A stretch of 64,000 nucleotides of DNA from Streptomyces echinatus (GCF_014203595.1 NZ_JACHJK010000012.1:124001-188000); one strand, 5' to 3'. Positions 52,376 to 61,628 are shown, numbered from the stretch's first letter. The notes: a model not told the origin generated them from the letters alone. Numbers and translations are program-made.

Positions 52376-53172
52376 CGCCGGGGTCCTCCTCCTTCATGGA
52401 CTTCCTGTCCGAGCACCAGCCGGAGCTGCTGCCGGGCAAGCGGCAGCTGCCGCCCACGCAGGGCGTGCTGGAGGCGCCGCACGGGACGACCATCGTGGCC
52501 GTGACGTTCCCCGGTGGTGTCGTGCTCGCCGGTGACCGCCGGGCCACGATGGGCAATGTCATCGCGCAGCGGGACATCGAGAAGGTGTTCCCGGCGGACG
52601 AGTACTCGGCGGTGGGTATCGCCGGCACCGCGGGTCTGGCCGTGGAGATGGTCAAGCTCTTCCAGCTGGAGCTGGAGCACTTCGAGAAGGTCGAGGGCGC
52701 TCAGCTGTCGCTGGAGGGCAAGGCGAACCGGCTGTCGACCATGATCCGTTCCAATCTGGGCATGGCCATGCAGGGTCTGGCGGTGGTGCCGCTGTTCGCG
52801 GGGTACGACCTGGACCGGGAGCGGGGGCGCATCTTCTCGTACGACGTCACGGGTGGCCGTTCGGAGGAGCACAACTTCGCGGCGACGGGTTCGGGGTCGG
52901 TCTTCGCCCGGGGTGCGATGAAGAAGCTGTTCCGTGACGATCTGACCGAGGAGCAGGCGACCACACTGGTGGTACAGGCTCTGTATGACGCGGCTGACGA
53001 CGACTCGGCGACCGGTGGTCCCGATGTCGCCCGCCGGATCTACCCGATCATCACCGTGATCACCGAGGACGGTTTCCGCCGGCTGACGGAGGACGAGGCG
53101 TCCGGGCTGTCGCGTTCGGTGCTCCAGAAGCGCCTGGAGGAGCCGGACGGTCCGAAGGCCGCCCTGCTCTGA
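52327..53172 (+). CDS. prcB: 20S proteasome beta subunit
   Basis: The 281-residue precursor has a 53-residue propeptide. Cleavage at APHG/TTIVAV exposes catalytic Thr54. Other active-site residues follow in GDRRATMG (Asp, Arg and the Lys-region) and SGSVFARGAMKK. It forms the two inner heptameric rings with peptidase activity. GTG 52327 follows GGAAGG and begins within the last codons of the endonuclease VII-like gene. prcA follows 61 bp downstream. Confidence 0.97.
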   Translation: MEANTRGTGRLPAAFLTPGSSSFMDFLSEHQPELLPGKRQLPPTQGVLEAPHGTTIVAVTFPGGVVLAGDRRATMGNVIAQRDIEKVFPADEYSAVGIAGTAGLAVEMVKLFQLELEHFEKVEGAQLSLEGKANRLSTMIRSNLGMAMQGLAVVPLFAGYDLDRERGRIFSYDVTGGRSEEHNFAATGSGSVFARGAMKKLFRDDLTEEQATTLVVQALYDAADDDSATGGPDVARRIYPIITVITEDGFRRLTEDEASGLSRSVLQKRLEEPDGPKAALL

Positions 53173-53233
53173 GCGCGGGTGCGGTTCTTATCGAGGTGAT
53201 CCAGTGACCATGACAGAAAGGGACGGATAACCG

Positions 53234-53971
53234 GTGTCGACGCCGTTCTATGTCTCACCCCAGCAGGCGATGGCCGACCGGGCGGAGTATGCCCGTAAGG
53301 GCATCGCGCGCGGTCGCAGCCTGGTCGTGCTGCAGTATGCCGACGGCATCGTGTTCGTCGGTGAGAACCCGTCCCGTGCGCTGCACAAGTTCAGCGAGAT
53401 CTATGACCGGATCGGCTTCGCGGCGGCCGGTAAGTACAACGAGTACGAGAATCTGCGCATCGGTGGTGTGCGGTATGCCGACCTGCGGGGTTACACGTAC
53501 GACCGGGATGATGTGACCGCGCGCGGTCTGGCGAACGTGTATGCGCAGACCTTGGGCACGATCTTCTCTTCGGCGGCCGAGAAGCCGTACGAGGTGGAGC
53601 TGGTGGTGGCCGAGGTGGGGGAGACCCCGGAGGGTGACCAGATCTACCGGCTGCCGCATGACGGGTCGATCGTGGATGAGCACGGTTCGGTCGCGGTGGG
53701 TGGTAATGCGGAGCAGATCGGCAGTTTCCTGGATCAGCGGCATCGTGACGGGATGTCGTTGGCGGAGGCGCTGAGGCTTGCTGTGCAGGCTCTGTCGCGG
53801 GACACCAACGGCAGTGAGCGGGAGATTCCCGCGGAGCGCCTGGAGGTGGCCGTGCTGGACCGTACGCGTCCGCAGAAGCGGAAGTTCAAGCGGATCGTGG
53901 GGCGTCAGCTCGGCCGTCTGCTGGAGGCGGAGGGTGCGGGTACGGAGGCGGAGACGTCCGAGGACGAGTGA
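53234..53971 (+). CDS. prcA: 20S proteasome alpha subunit
   Basis: The 245-residue protein has the N-terminal alpha-ring helix (PFYVSPQQAMADRAEYARKGIARGRS) that forms the gate. The N-terminal nucleophile fold follows, without a catalytic Thr (VVLQYADGIVFVGEN, FAAAGKYNEYENLR). An acidic C-terminal tail ends EAETSEDE. It forms the outer rings that bind the Mpa QYL tail. GTG 53234 follows GGGACGGA. The gene ends at a strong terminator shared with the convergent lacI-type gene. Confidence 0.96.
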   Translation: MSTPFYVSPQQAMADRAEYARKGIARGRSLVVLQYADGIVFVGENPSRALHKFSEIYDRIGFAAAGKYNEYENLRIGGVRYADLRGYTYDRDDVTARGLANVYAQTLGTIFSSAAEKPYEVELVVAEVGETPEGDQIYRLPHDGSIVDEHGSVAVGGNAEQIGSFLDQRHRDGMSLAEALRLAVQALSRDTNGSEREIPAERLEVAVLDRTRPQKRKFKRIVGRQLGRLLEAEGAGTEAETSEDE

Positions 53972-53988
53972 TCCGTCGCTGTTCCGTG

Positions 53989-54018
53989 GTGCCCCGGCCG
54001 GTTCTCCGGTCGGGGCAC
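53989..54018. terminator. Terminator between prcA and the LacI-type gene
   Basis: A 13-bp stem (GTGCCCCGGCCGG with CCGGTCGGGGCAC, one G-T pair) and a TTCT loop are followed by TGTGTTT. It lies between convergent genes. Confidence 0.85.
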
Positions 54019-54023
54019 TGTGT

Positions 54024-55043
54024 TTATGCGGGGGTGGGTGGCGGGGCGGTGGAGCCGCGGACGACGAGTTCGACGGGGATGTCGCGGTTTTCGGGTTCGC
54101 GGCCTTCGAGGACCGCCATGAGGGCGTGCATGCCGTGTTCGCCGAAGAGCTCGGCGTCGAGTCGTACGGTGGTGAGTTCGGGGTCGATGGCGGTGGCGAG
54201 GGCGAGGTCGTCGAGGCCGGTGACGGAGATGTCGTCGGGGATGCGCAGGCCGAGTCGGCGTAGGGCCTTGTAGGCGCCGGCGGCGAGTTTGTCGTCGTCG
54301 CAGACGACGGCTGTGGGGCGGGGGCCGGGTGCGGTGAGTGCGGCTTCGGTGGCGGTCAGGGCGCCGTCGATGGAGATGGGGGCGCGGGCGGTGCGGATCT
54401 CGGTGCCCGGGGTGGTGGCCATGTGTGCGGCGAGTTCTCGTGCGCGTACTTCGAAGGTCCAGGAGGGCACGTCCGCGGCGAGGTGGAGGATGCGGCGGTG
54501 GCCGAGGCCGAGGAGGTGGGTGGTGACCTGGCGGACGCCGTCGGCGATGTCGAGGTTGACGGTGGCGGCGCCGAGGCTGCCGGTGGGGTCGCTGTCGAGC
54601 ATGACGAGGGGGAGCTGGTCGCCGCGGATGGCGGTGAGGGCGTCGGCGGCCATGGAGGAGGCGATGACGCCGTCGAGGGCGGCCTGGGCGGAGGCGAAGG
54701 GGTCGCGGGCGGGGCCGATGCCTTCGGGGGAGGGGTAGAGGACGACGCCGAAGCCGTGTGCGGCGGCGACGCGTGCGGCGCCGGTGTAGACGCCGGCGAA
54801 GAATTCGGTGGTGAGGGCGGGGACGACGAGGAGGACGGTGCGGGTGCGGCCGAGGCGGAGGTTGCGGGCGGCGAGGTTGGGGCGGTAGCCGAGGTCGCGG
54901 GCGGCTTCGCGGACGCGTTCGGCGGTGGTCTCGGAGACCCGGCCGCGCCATTTGTCGCCGAGGACGAGGGAGACGGCTGCCTGGGAGACCCCGGCCGCCT
55001 GGGCGACGTCGCGGCTGGTCGGGCGCGTGCTGCTGCGTGCCAC
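54024..55043 (-). CDS. LacI-family transcriptional regulator
   Basis: The 339-residue protein has the LacI helix-turn-helix and hinge (TSRDVAQAAGVSQAAVSLVLG, RVREAARDLGYRPNLAARNL). A periplasmic-binding-like effector domain follows (VLLVVPALTTEFFAGVYTGA, LDGVIASSM, PDDISVTGLDDLALA). The effector is unknown. GTG 55043 lies after GAGGAG at a rather long spacing; no better start fits the HTH position. It is divergent from the MFS gene, which it probably regulates through the palindrome at 55156-55167. Confidence 0.88.
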   Translation of the reverse strand: MARSSTRPTSRDVAQAAGVSQAAVSLVLGDKWRGRVSETTAERVREAARDLGYRPNLAARNLRLGRTRTVLLVVPALTTEFFAGVYTGAARVAAAHGFGVVLYPSPEGIGPARDPFASAQAALDGVIASSMAADALTAIRGDQLPLVMLDSDPTGSLGAATVNLDIADGVRQVTTHLLGLGHRRILHLAADVPSWTFEVRARELAAHMATTPGTEIRTARAPISIDGALTATEAALTAPGPRPTAVVCDDDKLAAGAYKALRRLGLRIPDDISVTGLDDLALATAIDPELTTVRLDAELFGEHGMHALMAVLEGREPENRDIPVELVVRGSTAPPPTPA

Positions 55044-55155
55044 CGTGGGGGGTGCTCCTCTTGGTGTGGTCGTCGGCCGGTGGGTGTCGGGCGTGTCGGC
55101 CGGTGTGGGTCGTCTGGACGTGTGAACAGCGCTCATGGTACGTATGGGAGCGGAA

Positions 55156-55167
55156 GTTATACGTAAC
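55156..55167. promoter_or_regulatory. Candidate LacI-type operator upstream of the MFS gene
   Basis: GTTATACGTAAC is a near-palindrome (GTTA-TACG-TAAC, arms perfect) 14 bp upstream of the MFS start. It lies in an A/T-rich island between the divergent lacI-type and MFS genes. It could be bound by the LacI-type regulator to block MFS expression. Confidence 0.5.
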
Positions 55168-55181
55168 ACTTGGAGGCGGGC

Positions 55182-56441
55182 ATGGCCACGGGGTACCTGG
55201 AGATCCTGAGGGCGAGGCACGCGCTCCGGTTGCTCACCGGCACCCTGGTGGGCCGGCTGCCCAATGCCACCGCCGCCATCGCCCTGGTGCTCTTCGTGCG
55301 CGCGGAGGGCGGCACCTACAGCCTCGCCGGTGCGCTGGCGGCGGTGTACGGCGTCGCCAACGCGGTCGGTCAGCCGGTGCTGGGCCGGCTCGTGGACCTG
55401 CACGGGCAGCCGCGGGTTCAGCTGCCCGCGGCCGTCCTCGCGGCCCTGGCCATGTCGCTGTTCGCGCTGTCGGGCACCGATCCGCTGCCGCTGGCCTACG
55501 CGGCGGTCGCGGCGGCCGGTCTGTTCACGCCGCCGCTGGAGGGCGGGCTGCGCGCGCTGTGGCCGTCCGTGCTGCGCCGTGAGGAGCAGGTGCACACCGC
55601 GTACGCCATGGACGCGATCGCGCAGGAGATCATGTTCACCGTGGGGCCGCTGCTGGTGACCCTGTGCGTGTCGGTGTGGGACGAGCGTGCGGCTCTGCTG
55701 GTGCTGAGCGTCCTGGGGGTGCTCGGCGCGCTGTCGGTGGTCGTCTCGCCGCCGTCGCGCGCGTGGCGGTCGGCGCCGCGCGAGGCGCACTGGCTGGGTG
55801 CGCTGCGCTCGCCGGGGCTGCTCGCGCTGCTCGCCGCGTTCCTGTTCGTCGGTATCGCGCTGGGTTCCATCACGGTGGCGGCGGTGTCGTACGCGGACGG
55901 GCACGGTGGTGACGCGGTGTACGGCTGGCTGATGGCCGGGCTGGGGCTGGGGGCGCTGGCCGGCGGCTCCGTGTACGGGGCGCGCCGGTGGGCGGGTTCG
56001 CCGGAGCGGCGACTGCGGGTGCTGACGGCTCTTCTGGCGGTGTGTTACCTGCCGCTCGTGCTGACGCCGGGCGTGGTCCCCATGGTGCTGCTGAGTGTGG
56101 TGTCCGGGGTGTTCCTTGCGCCCTGCATCGCGTGTGCGTTCATCATCGTCGACCGGCACGCGCCGAGCGGGACCGTCACCGAGGCGTTCTCCTGGCTGGT
56201 GACGACGTTCACCGTGGGCGCTTCGGTGGGAACGGGCCTGGCGGGGCCGGTGGTCCAGGCCGGTGGGACGGTGTGGGGATTCGTGCTGCCGGGTGTGGCG
56301 GGGGCCGTGTCGTTGCTGGTCCTGGTCGCCACCGGAGGGGTCCTCGCAGCTCCCGCGCGGGGCGGGGTCGTTGCGGCTTCATCGGAAAATGATCCAAATC
56401 GTGCTGTCGAACCCCGTTTCAGCTCGGGGGATCGGGCGTAA
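55182..56441 (+). CDS. MFS transporter
   Basis: The 419-residue protein has 12 hydrophobic segments and a central cytoplasmic loop (SPPSRAWRSAPREAHWLGAL). The usual MFS signature appears as GRLVDLHGQPR between helices 2 and 3. The substrate is not predictable; an efflux role is common for this subgroup. ATG 55182 follows TGGAGGCGGG. It ends 9 bp before pafA, so pafA may be partly co-transcribed with it. Confidence 0.85.
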   Translation: MATGYLEILRARHALRLLTGTLVGRLPNATAAIALVLFVRAEGGTYSLAGALAAVYGVANAVGQPVLGRLVDLHGQPRVQLPAAVLAALAMSLFALSGTDPLPLAYAAVAAAGLFTPPLEGGLRALWPSVLRREEQVHTAYAMDAIAQEIMFTVGPLLVTLCVSVWDERAALLVLSVLGVLGALSVVVSPPSRAWRSAPREAHWLGALRSPGLLALLAAFLFVGIALGSITVAAVSYADGHGGDAVYGWLMAGLGLGALAGGSVYGARRWAGSPERRLRVLTALLAVCYLPLVLTPGVVPMVLLSVVSGVFLAPCIACAFIIVDRHAPSGTVTEAFSWLVTTFTVGASVGTGLAGPVVQAGGTVWGFVLPGVAGAVSLLVLVATGGVLAAPARGGVVAASSENDPNRAVEPRFSSGDRA

Positions 56442-56450
56442 TGTTCCCTC

Positions 56451-57812
56451 ATGGACCGCCGCATTTTCGGGCTGGAGAACGAGTACGGCGTCACGTGCAC
56501 GTTCAGGGGACAGCGGCGCCTGTCTCCTGACGAGGTGGCGCGGTACCTCTTCCGCCGTGTCGTGTCATGGGGCCGCAGCAGCAATGTCTTTCTGCGAAAC
56601 GGCGCCCGGCTCTATCTCGACGTGGGCTCACATCCGGAATACGCGACACCCGAGTGTGACAACGTGACCGAACTGGTCACCCACGACAAGGCCGGCGAGC
56701 GCATTCTCGAGGGACTCCTGGTGGACGCGGAACGACGCCTGCACGAGGAGGGAATCGCAGGCGACGTCTACCTCTTCAAGAACAACACCGACTCGGCGGG
56801 GAACTCCTACGGGTGCCACGAGAACTACCTGGTGGCGCGGCACGGGGAGTTCTCGCGGCTCGCGGACATCCTCATTCCGTTCCTGGTGACCCGGCAGCTG
56901 TTGTGCGGTGCCGGGAAGGTGCTGCAGACGCCGCGTGGGGCCGTGTACTGCGTGAGTCAGCGTGCCGAGCACATCTGGGAGGGCGTCTCCTCGGCGACGA
57001 CCCGGTCCCGGCCCATCATCAACACCCGGGACGAGCCGCACGCGGATGCCGAGCGTTACCGCCGGCTGCACGTCATCGTCGGTGACTCGAACATGTCCGA
57101 GACGACGATGCTGCTGAAGGTCGGTGCCACCGACCTGGTGCTGCGGATGATCGAGGCGGGCACCGTGATGCGTGACCTGACCCTGGAGAACCCGATCCGG
57201 GCGATCCGGGAGGTGAGTCACGACATCACCGGCCGGCGCAAGGTGCGGCTGGCCAGTGGGCGGGAGGCGTCCGCGCTGGAGGTGCAGCGCGAGTACTTCG
57301 ACAAGGCGCTGGACTTCTGCGAGCGCCGGGGTATCCGTACGGGTACGGTCGCGCAGGTCCTGGACCTGTGGGGCCGTACGCTCGAGGCGATCGAGAACGA
57401 GGAACTGGACCGCATCGAGACCGAGATCGACTGGGTGATGAAGTACAAGCTCATCGAGCGGTACCGGGCGAAGCACAACATGACGATGTCGCATCCGCGG
57501 GTCGCTCAGATAGACCTCGCGTACCACGACATCCACCGTCGTCGTGGTCTGTACTACCTGCTGGAGAAGAAGGGGCAAGCCACGCGTATCTGCAACGACT
57601 TGAAGATCTTCGAGGGCAAGTCGGTTCCTCCGCAGACGACTCGGGCGCGGTTGCGTGGTGACTTCATCCGGCGGGCGCAGGAACAGCGCAGGGATTTCAC
57701 GGTCGACTGGGTGCACCTGAAGCTCAACGACCAGGCGCAGCGCACCGTGCTGTGCAAGGACCCGTTCCGTTCGGTGGACGACCGGGTGGAGAAGCTGATC
57801 GCCGGAATGTAG
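56451..57812 (+). CDS. pafA: Pup-protein ligase PafA
   Basis: The 453-residue ligase uses ATP to join the C-terminal Glu of Pup to lysines. It begins RRIFGLENEYGVTCTF (catalytic and metal Glu). It contains DVYLFKNNTDSAGNSYGCHENYL, the DEPHADAERYRRLHVI motif shared with Dop, and a C-terminal helical domain (DFTVDWVHLKLNDQAQRTVLC). It lacks the Dop loop. It is separated from the pup-proteasome genes by a LacI-MFS pair. A terminator and the FKBP genes follow. Confidence 0.96.
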   Translation: MDRRIFGLENEYGVTCTFRGQRRLSPDEVARYLFRRVVSWGRSSNVFLRNGARLYLDVGSHPEYATPECDNVTELVTHDKAGERILEGLLVDAERRLHEEGIAGDVYLFKNNTDSAGNSYGCHENYLVARHGEFSRLADILIPFLVTRQLLCGAGKVLQTPRGAVYCVSQRAEHIWEGVSSATTRSRPIINTRDEPHADAERYRRLHVIVGDSNMSETTMLLKVGATDLVLRMIEAGTVMRDLTLENPIRAIREVSHDITGRRKVRLASGREASALEVQREYFDKALDFCERRGIRTGTVAQVLDLWGRTLEAIENEELDRIETEIDWVMKYKLIERYRAKHNMTMSHPRVAQIDLAYHDIHRRRGLYYLLEKKGQATRICNDLKIFEGKSVPPQTTRARLRGDFIRRAQEQRRDFTVDWVHLKLNDQAQRTVLCKDPFRSVDDRVEKLIAGM

Positions 57813-57862
57813 CGGAAAGCGGGTGAGTCAAGCGGTCGGGCGGCGAACTGCCCGAACGCCAC

Positions 57863-57895
57863 ACGGGCGCCGTACGTTTCCCGTACGGCGCCCGT
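57863..57895 (+). terminator. Terminator after pafA
   Basis: A perfect 14-bp stem (ACGGGCGCCGTACG / CGTACGGCGCCCGT) with a 5-nt loop begins 50 bp after the pafA stop. Confidence 0.85.
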
Positions 57896-57955
57896 CTCAG
57901 GTCGTAGAGTTGCGCGCACGCCATCCGCAAGATCGACCGATTACGAGGCTCTTCC

Positions 57956-58957
57956 GTGCGCCGACGCTCACTTCTCCTCGCCGCCGTTCCCGCAGGACTG
58001 GTCACGCTCGCCGGGTGCGGTGACGACAAGTCCGACTCCAGCAAGAGCGCCTCACCGTCGCCCTCGGTGTCCTCCGCGCCCCCGCCCAAGATCGTGGACG
58101 GGCCGCTGCCGGGGATCACGGCGGGCAAGGAGTTCGGTGAGAAGCCGACGGTGGCCAAGGGGTCGGGTGATCCGTCGAAGTTCCTCGCGGTGCGGACGGT
58201 GATCGCGGGCAGTGGCCGGACGGTCGCGGAGAACGACTTCATCCGGGCGGACTATCTGGGCCAGATCTGGGACTCGGGCAAGGTCTTCGACAACTCCTAC
58301 GACCGTAAGCGTCCGCTGGTCATGCAGCTCGCGCGGGGCAGCCTCATCGACGGCTGGCTGTATGCCCTGCAGGGCAGGAAGACGGGCAGCCGGCTCGAGA
58401 TCTCGGTGCCGCCGGACCTGGGGTACGGCAAGGGGGGCAATGCGCAGGCGGGGATCAAGGGCACCGACACGCTGGTGTTCGTGATCGACCTGATCGAGGC
58501 GTTCAACTCCAAGAGTTCCGCCAAGGGCACGCCGGTGCCGCAGGACGACGCCGCGCTGCCGAAGGTGGGCACCAACACCGACGGATCGGTGCCCAAGGTG
58601 ACGATTCCGAAGACGGACCCGCCGAAGAAGCTGGTGTCGGAGTACGTCCTGGAGGGCGACGGTCCCGAGCTGAAGGCGGACCAGGCGGTCCTGTGTCAGT
58701 TCCAGGGTCTGGTCTGGGACGGTGGCAAGACGTTTCAGCGGACGTACGGTTCGGGCCGGCTCAGCCAGTTCTCGCTGGAGCAGATGAAGGAGGCGGTGAA
58801 GGGTCTCGCCCAGGGGCTGACCGGCAAGAAGGTGGGCAGCAGGGTTCTGCTCGTCATCCCGCCGGAGCTGGGGTACGGGGACAACCCGCCGAGCGGCGGG
58901 CCCGTCAAGAAGGGCTCCACGCTGGTGTTCACGGTGGACATCCTCGCCGCGATGTGA
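57956..58957 (+). CDS. Lipoprotein with two FKBP-type peptidyl-prolyl isomerase domains
   Basis: The 333-residue precursor has a lipoprotein signal with lipobox LAGC (Cys ~21) after RRRSLLLAAVPAGL. Two FKBP domains follow, residues ~80-185 and ~225-333. Each carries the hallmark end (IPPELGYGDNPPSGG in the second; VPPDLGYGKGG in the first). It should act as a folding catalyst outside the membrane. GTG 57956 follows ACGAGG. A cytoplasmic single-domain FKBP is encoded next. Confidence 0.88.
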   Translation: MRRRSLLLAAVPAGLVTLAGCGDDKSDSSKSASPSPSVSSAPPPKIVDGPLPGITAGKEFGEKPTVAKGSGDPSKFLAVRTVIAGSGRTVAENDFIRADYLGQIWDSGKVFDNSYDRKRPLVMQLARGSLIDGWLYALQGRKTGSRLEISVPPDLGYGKGGNAQAGIKGTDTLVFVIDLIEAFNSKSSAKGTPVPQDDAALPKVGTNTDGSVPKVTIPKTDPPKKLVSEYVLEGDGPELKADQAVLCQFQGLVWDGGKTFQRTYGSGRLSQFSLEQMKEAVKGLAQGLTGKKVGSRVLLVIPPELGYGDNPPSGGPVKKGSTLVFTVDILAAM

Positions 58958-59042
58958 CGCGGTGTGCCCGTAGCGGGCGGGAGGGTCGTGGAGATGAAAG
59001 ACTGTCCGCGTTTCGTGTCGTACACAAGCAGGAGCTTTTGAC

Positions 59043-59414
59043 GTGAGCATCGATAAGCCCGAGATCGACTTCCCGGAGGGCAACCCCCCTGCCGACCTTG
59101 AGATCAAGGACATCTGGGAGGGTGACGGGCCGGTCGCCGAGGCGGGCCAGACGGTCACCGTGCACTACGTGGGCGTGTCCTTCAGCACCGGTGAGGAGTT
59201 CGACGCCAGCTGGAACCGTGGCGCTCCGTTCCGCTTCCCGCTGGGCGGCGGCCGGGTCATCAAGGGCTGGGACCTGGGTGTGCAGGGCATGAAGGTCGGT
59301 GGCCGTCGCCAGCTGACCATCCCGGCCCACCTCGCCTACGGGAACCAGAGCCCGACTCCGGCGATCAAGGCCGGCGAGACCCTCATCTTCGTGGTGGATC
59401 TCCTCGGCGTCTGA
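59043..59414 (+). CDS. Cytoplasmic FKBP-type peptidyl-prolyl isomerase
   Basis: The 123-residue protein is a complete single FKBP domain without a signal. It has VTVHYVGVSFSTGEEFDASW, RVIKGWDLGVQGMKVGGRR and LTIPAHLAYGN, the residues that bind FK506 and proline in FKBP12-like proteins. It speeds prolyl isomerisation in folding. GTG 59043 follows AGGAGC. It starts 85 bp after the double-FKBP lipoprotein gene and ends at a strong terminator. Confidence 0.93.
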   Translation: MSIDKPEIDFPEGNPPADLEIKDIWEGDGPVAEAGQTVTVHYVGVSFSTGEEFDASWNRGAPFRFPLGGGRVIKGWDLGVQGMKVGGRRQLTIPAHLAYGNQSPTPAIKAGETLIFVVDLLGV

Positions 59415-59448
59415 TCCGCGGTCCGGTCCGACCGGATCCGATCACCTG

Positions 59449-59475
59449 GGGCCCATGCCTGCTCGGCATGGGCCC
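59449..59475 (+). terminator. Terminator after the FKBP gene
   Basis: A perfect 11-bp stem (GGGCCCATGCC / GGCATGGGCCC) with a 5-nt loop separates the FKBP gene from pafB. Confidence 0.85.
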
Positions 59476-59548
59476 TCGGCTTTGTGACCGCGTGCCGGAG
59501 CGGTACGGTCGTCGGTCGTAAGCACCAGAGGGAAGGCGAAGGGCGTCG

Positions 59549-60526
59549 ATGGCCATTGCCAAGGCCGAGCGGCTGATGAACCTCGCGCTGTGTCTGCTCG
59601 GCACTCGCCGGCCGCTCAGCAAGCGCGAGCTGCGCGATTCCATTGAGGCATACGTCGAGGCGGCCAGGCCGGACAACGGCGCGGCGGGCTCCGACGACTC
59701 CTTCAACCGGATGTTCGAGCGGGACAAGGACGACCTGCGCGAGCTGGGCCTGGTCATCGAGACCGTGGAGAACATCGAGGGCGAGGTCGGTTACCTCGCC
59801 CGCCGTGACAGCAACCGTCTGCCTCCCATCACCCTGGACGCCGAGGAGGCCGCCGCGCTGGGCCTGGCCGCCAAGGTCTGGCAGCAGGCGCGGCTGGCCG
59901 GGGCGGCCAGCGGTGCCCTGCAGAAGCTGCGCGCGGCCGGGCTGCCCGAGGACGTCGACCCGTACGAGGCGCACGGCGCGCTGGAGCCGCGCATCCCGGT
60001 GCACGAGGCCGCCTTCGAGCCGTTGATGCTGGCCTGTCGCGACCGTCGGCCGGTCGTCTTCGAGTACCGCAAGGCCTCCGCGGTGCACCCCGAGCCCCGG
60101 CATGTCGAGCCGTGGGCGCTGGAGTGCTGGCGCGGCCACTGGTACCTGGCCGGTTTCGACCGCGACCGGGGGGCCGAGCGGGTGTTCCGGCTGTCCCGGA
60201 TCACGGGCAGGGTCCGGTCGCGCGGGACGGGCTTCAGCGCGCCTGTCCCGGACGTGGTGACCGTGCGCGAGACCGTCGCGAGCTGGGCCGGCGAGGTGGC
60301 CGACCGCTCGGCGCTGATCCGGCTGCGTTCCGGCGCCGGTTACCCCCTTCGGGCGAAAGCCACGGAGGTCAGGGAACTCGGTGACGGCTGGGACGAGTTG
60401 GAGATTCCGTACGGGCACGGTCTGGACGCGTGGCTGGTGGAGTTCGGGCCGGACGTGGTGGTGGTGGAGCCCGCAGAGCTGCGGGCGGACGTGGTGGACC
60501 GGCTGCGTGCCGTGGCCAAGGGCTGA
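59549..60526 (+). CDS. pafB: WYL-domain transcriptional regulator PafB
   Basis: The 325-residue protein has an N-terminal winged helix (ERLMNLALCLLGTRRPLSKRELRDSI) and a WYL domain (CWRGHWYLAGFDRDRGAERVFRLSRI, residues ~185-215). A C-terminal WCX extension follows. PafB and PafC act together in mycobacteria as activators of the LexA-independent DNA damage response. The next gene, pafC, starts 16 bp downstream. Both lie downstream of pafA, as in the classical paf operon, though the FKBP genes intervene here. Confidence 0.92.
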   Translation: MAIAKAERLMNLALCLLGTRRPLSKRELRDSIEAYVEAARPDNGAAGSDDSFNRMFERDKDDLRELGLVIETVENIEGEVGYLARRDSNRLPPITLDAEEAAALGLAAKVWQQARLAGAASGALQKLRAAGLPEDVDPYEAHGALEPRIPVHEAAFEPLMLACRDRRPVVFEYRKASAVHPEPRHVEPWALECWRGHWYLAGFDRDRGAERVFRLSRITGRVRSRGTGFSAPVPDVVTVRETVASWAGEVADRSALIRLRSGAGYPLRAKATEVRELGDGWDELEIPYGHGLDAWLVEFGPDVVVVEPAELRADVVDRLRAVAKG

Positions 60527-60541
60527 GGGGGGAGCAGGACT

Positions 60542-61564
60542 GTGGCAGGCAAACCGGCCAGGACGGTCAACGCCATCGACCAGACCCGGCGGATGCTCTC
60601 CCTGGTGACGTATCTGCGGGAGCGCCCCGGCGCCCGGATCGCGGATGTCGCCCGGGCCTTCGGCATCAGCGAGGACGAGCTGGTCGCCGACCTGGATCTG
60701 CTGCCCATGTGCGGCACCAGCTTCCGCGGCGGGGATCTGCTGGACATCGACACCGACGGTGAGCGCATCTGGTGGCACAACCCGGCCGCGCTCGGTGAGG
60801 AGGCGGCCGAACCGCTCCGGCTCGCCGCCGACGAGGCCACCGCGCTGCTGGTCGCCGCCCGGGCGGTGTCGACGCTGCCCGGTCTGCGGGAGGGGGACCG
60901 TCAGGCGCTGCTGCGGGCCACCGCCAAGGTGGAGACGGCGGCCGGCGAGGCCGCCGGTGCCAGCTCGCGTCTGTCGGTGACCTTCGAGTCCGAGGGCGGT
61001 GTCTTCGCCGACGTGGACCGGGCGATCTCCGAGCGCCGCCGGCTGTGGATCCGCTACTACTCCCCGGCCCGGGACGAGGTCACCGAGCGCGAGATCGACC
61101 CGATCCGGCTGGTCAGCGTGGGCCACACCTATGTGGAGGCCTGGTGCCGCCGCTCCGAGGCCCGGCGCACCTTCCGGCTCGACCGGGTGGCCGAGATCAG
61201 GATTCTGGACGAGCCGTCGGCTCCGCCCGAGATCGAGCTGCGCGATCTGTCGGAGGCCCTGGTGCAGCCGGCCGCCGAGGATCCGGAGGTCGTGGTCGAG
61301 GTCGGGCCCGGCGGCCGCTGGGTCGCCGAGTACTACCCGCACGACAGCGCCGATGAGCTTCCCGACGGCGGGCTGCGTATCACTCTGCGCACCCCCGATC
61401 CGGCTTCCCTGCGCCGGCTGGCGCTCCGGCTCGGCCGTGACGGCCGGATCGTCTCGCCGCCGGAGCTGGCCGAGAGCGCGCGCCGGGCGGCGGCCGAGGC
61501 CCTGGCGGCGTACGACGGTCCGGGTGCGGTGCCCGCCGGCGGCCGGGACGAAGGGTCTGTGTGA
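60542..61564 (+). CDS. pafC: WYL-domain transcriptional regulator PafC
   Basis: The 340-residue protein is homologous in layout to PafB: helix-turn-helix (ARIADVARAFGISEDELVADL), WYL domain (RLWIRYYSPARDEV, VEAWCRRSEARRTFRLDRV) and a C-terminal WCX extension. It probably forms a complex with PafB and activates DNA-damage genes. GTG 60542 follows GGGGGGAGCAGGAC and is only 16 bp after pafB, so the two are one transcript. Confidence 0.93.
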   Translation: MAGKPARTVNAIDQTRRMLSLVTYLRERPGARIADVARAFGISEDELVADLDLLPMCGTSFRGGDLLDIDTDGERIWWHNPAALGEEAAEPLRLAADEATALLVAARAVSTLPGLREGDRQALLRATAKVETAAGEAAGASSRLSVTFESEGGVFADVDRAISERRRLWIRYYSPARDEVTEREIDPIRLVSVGHTYVEAWCRRSEARRTFRLDRVAEIRILDEPSAPPEIELRDLSEALVQPAAEDPEVVVEVGPGGRWVAEYYPHDSADELPDGGLRITLRTPDPASLRRLALRLGRDGRIVSPPELAESARRAAAEALAAYDGPGAVPAGGRDEGSV

Positions 61565-61628
61565 GCCGAGGCCGTGGCGCCCCGAGGGGCGGACGACCGA
61601 GGCGACCAGAGGAAGAGGAGCGAGGGCT

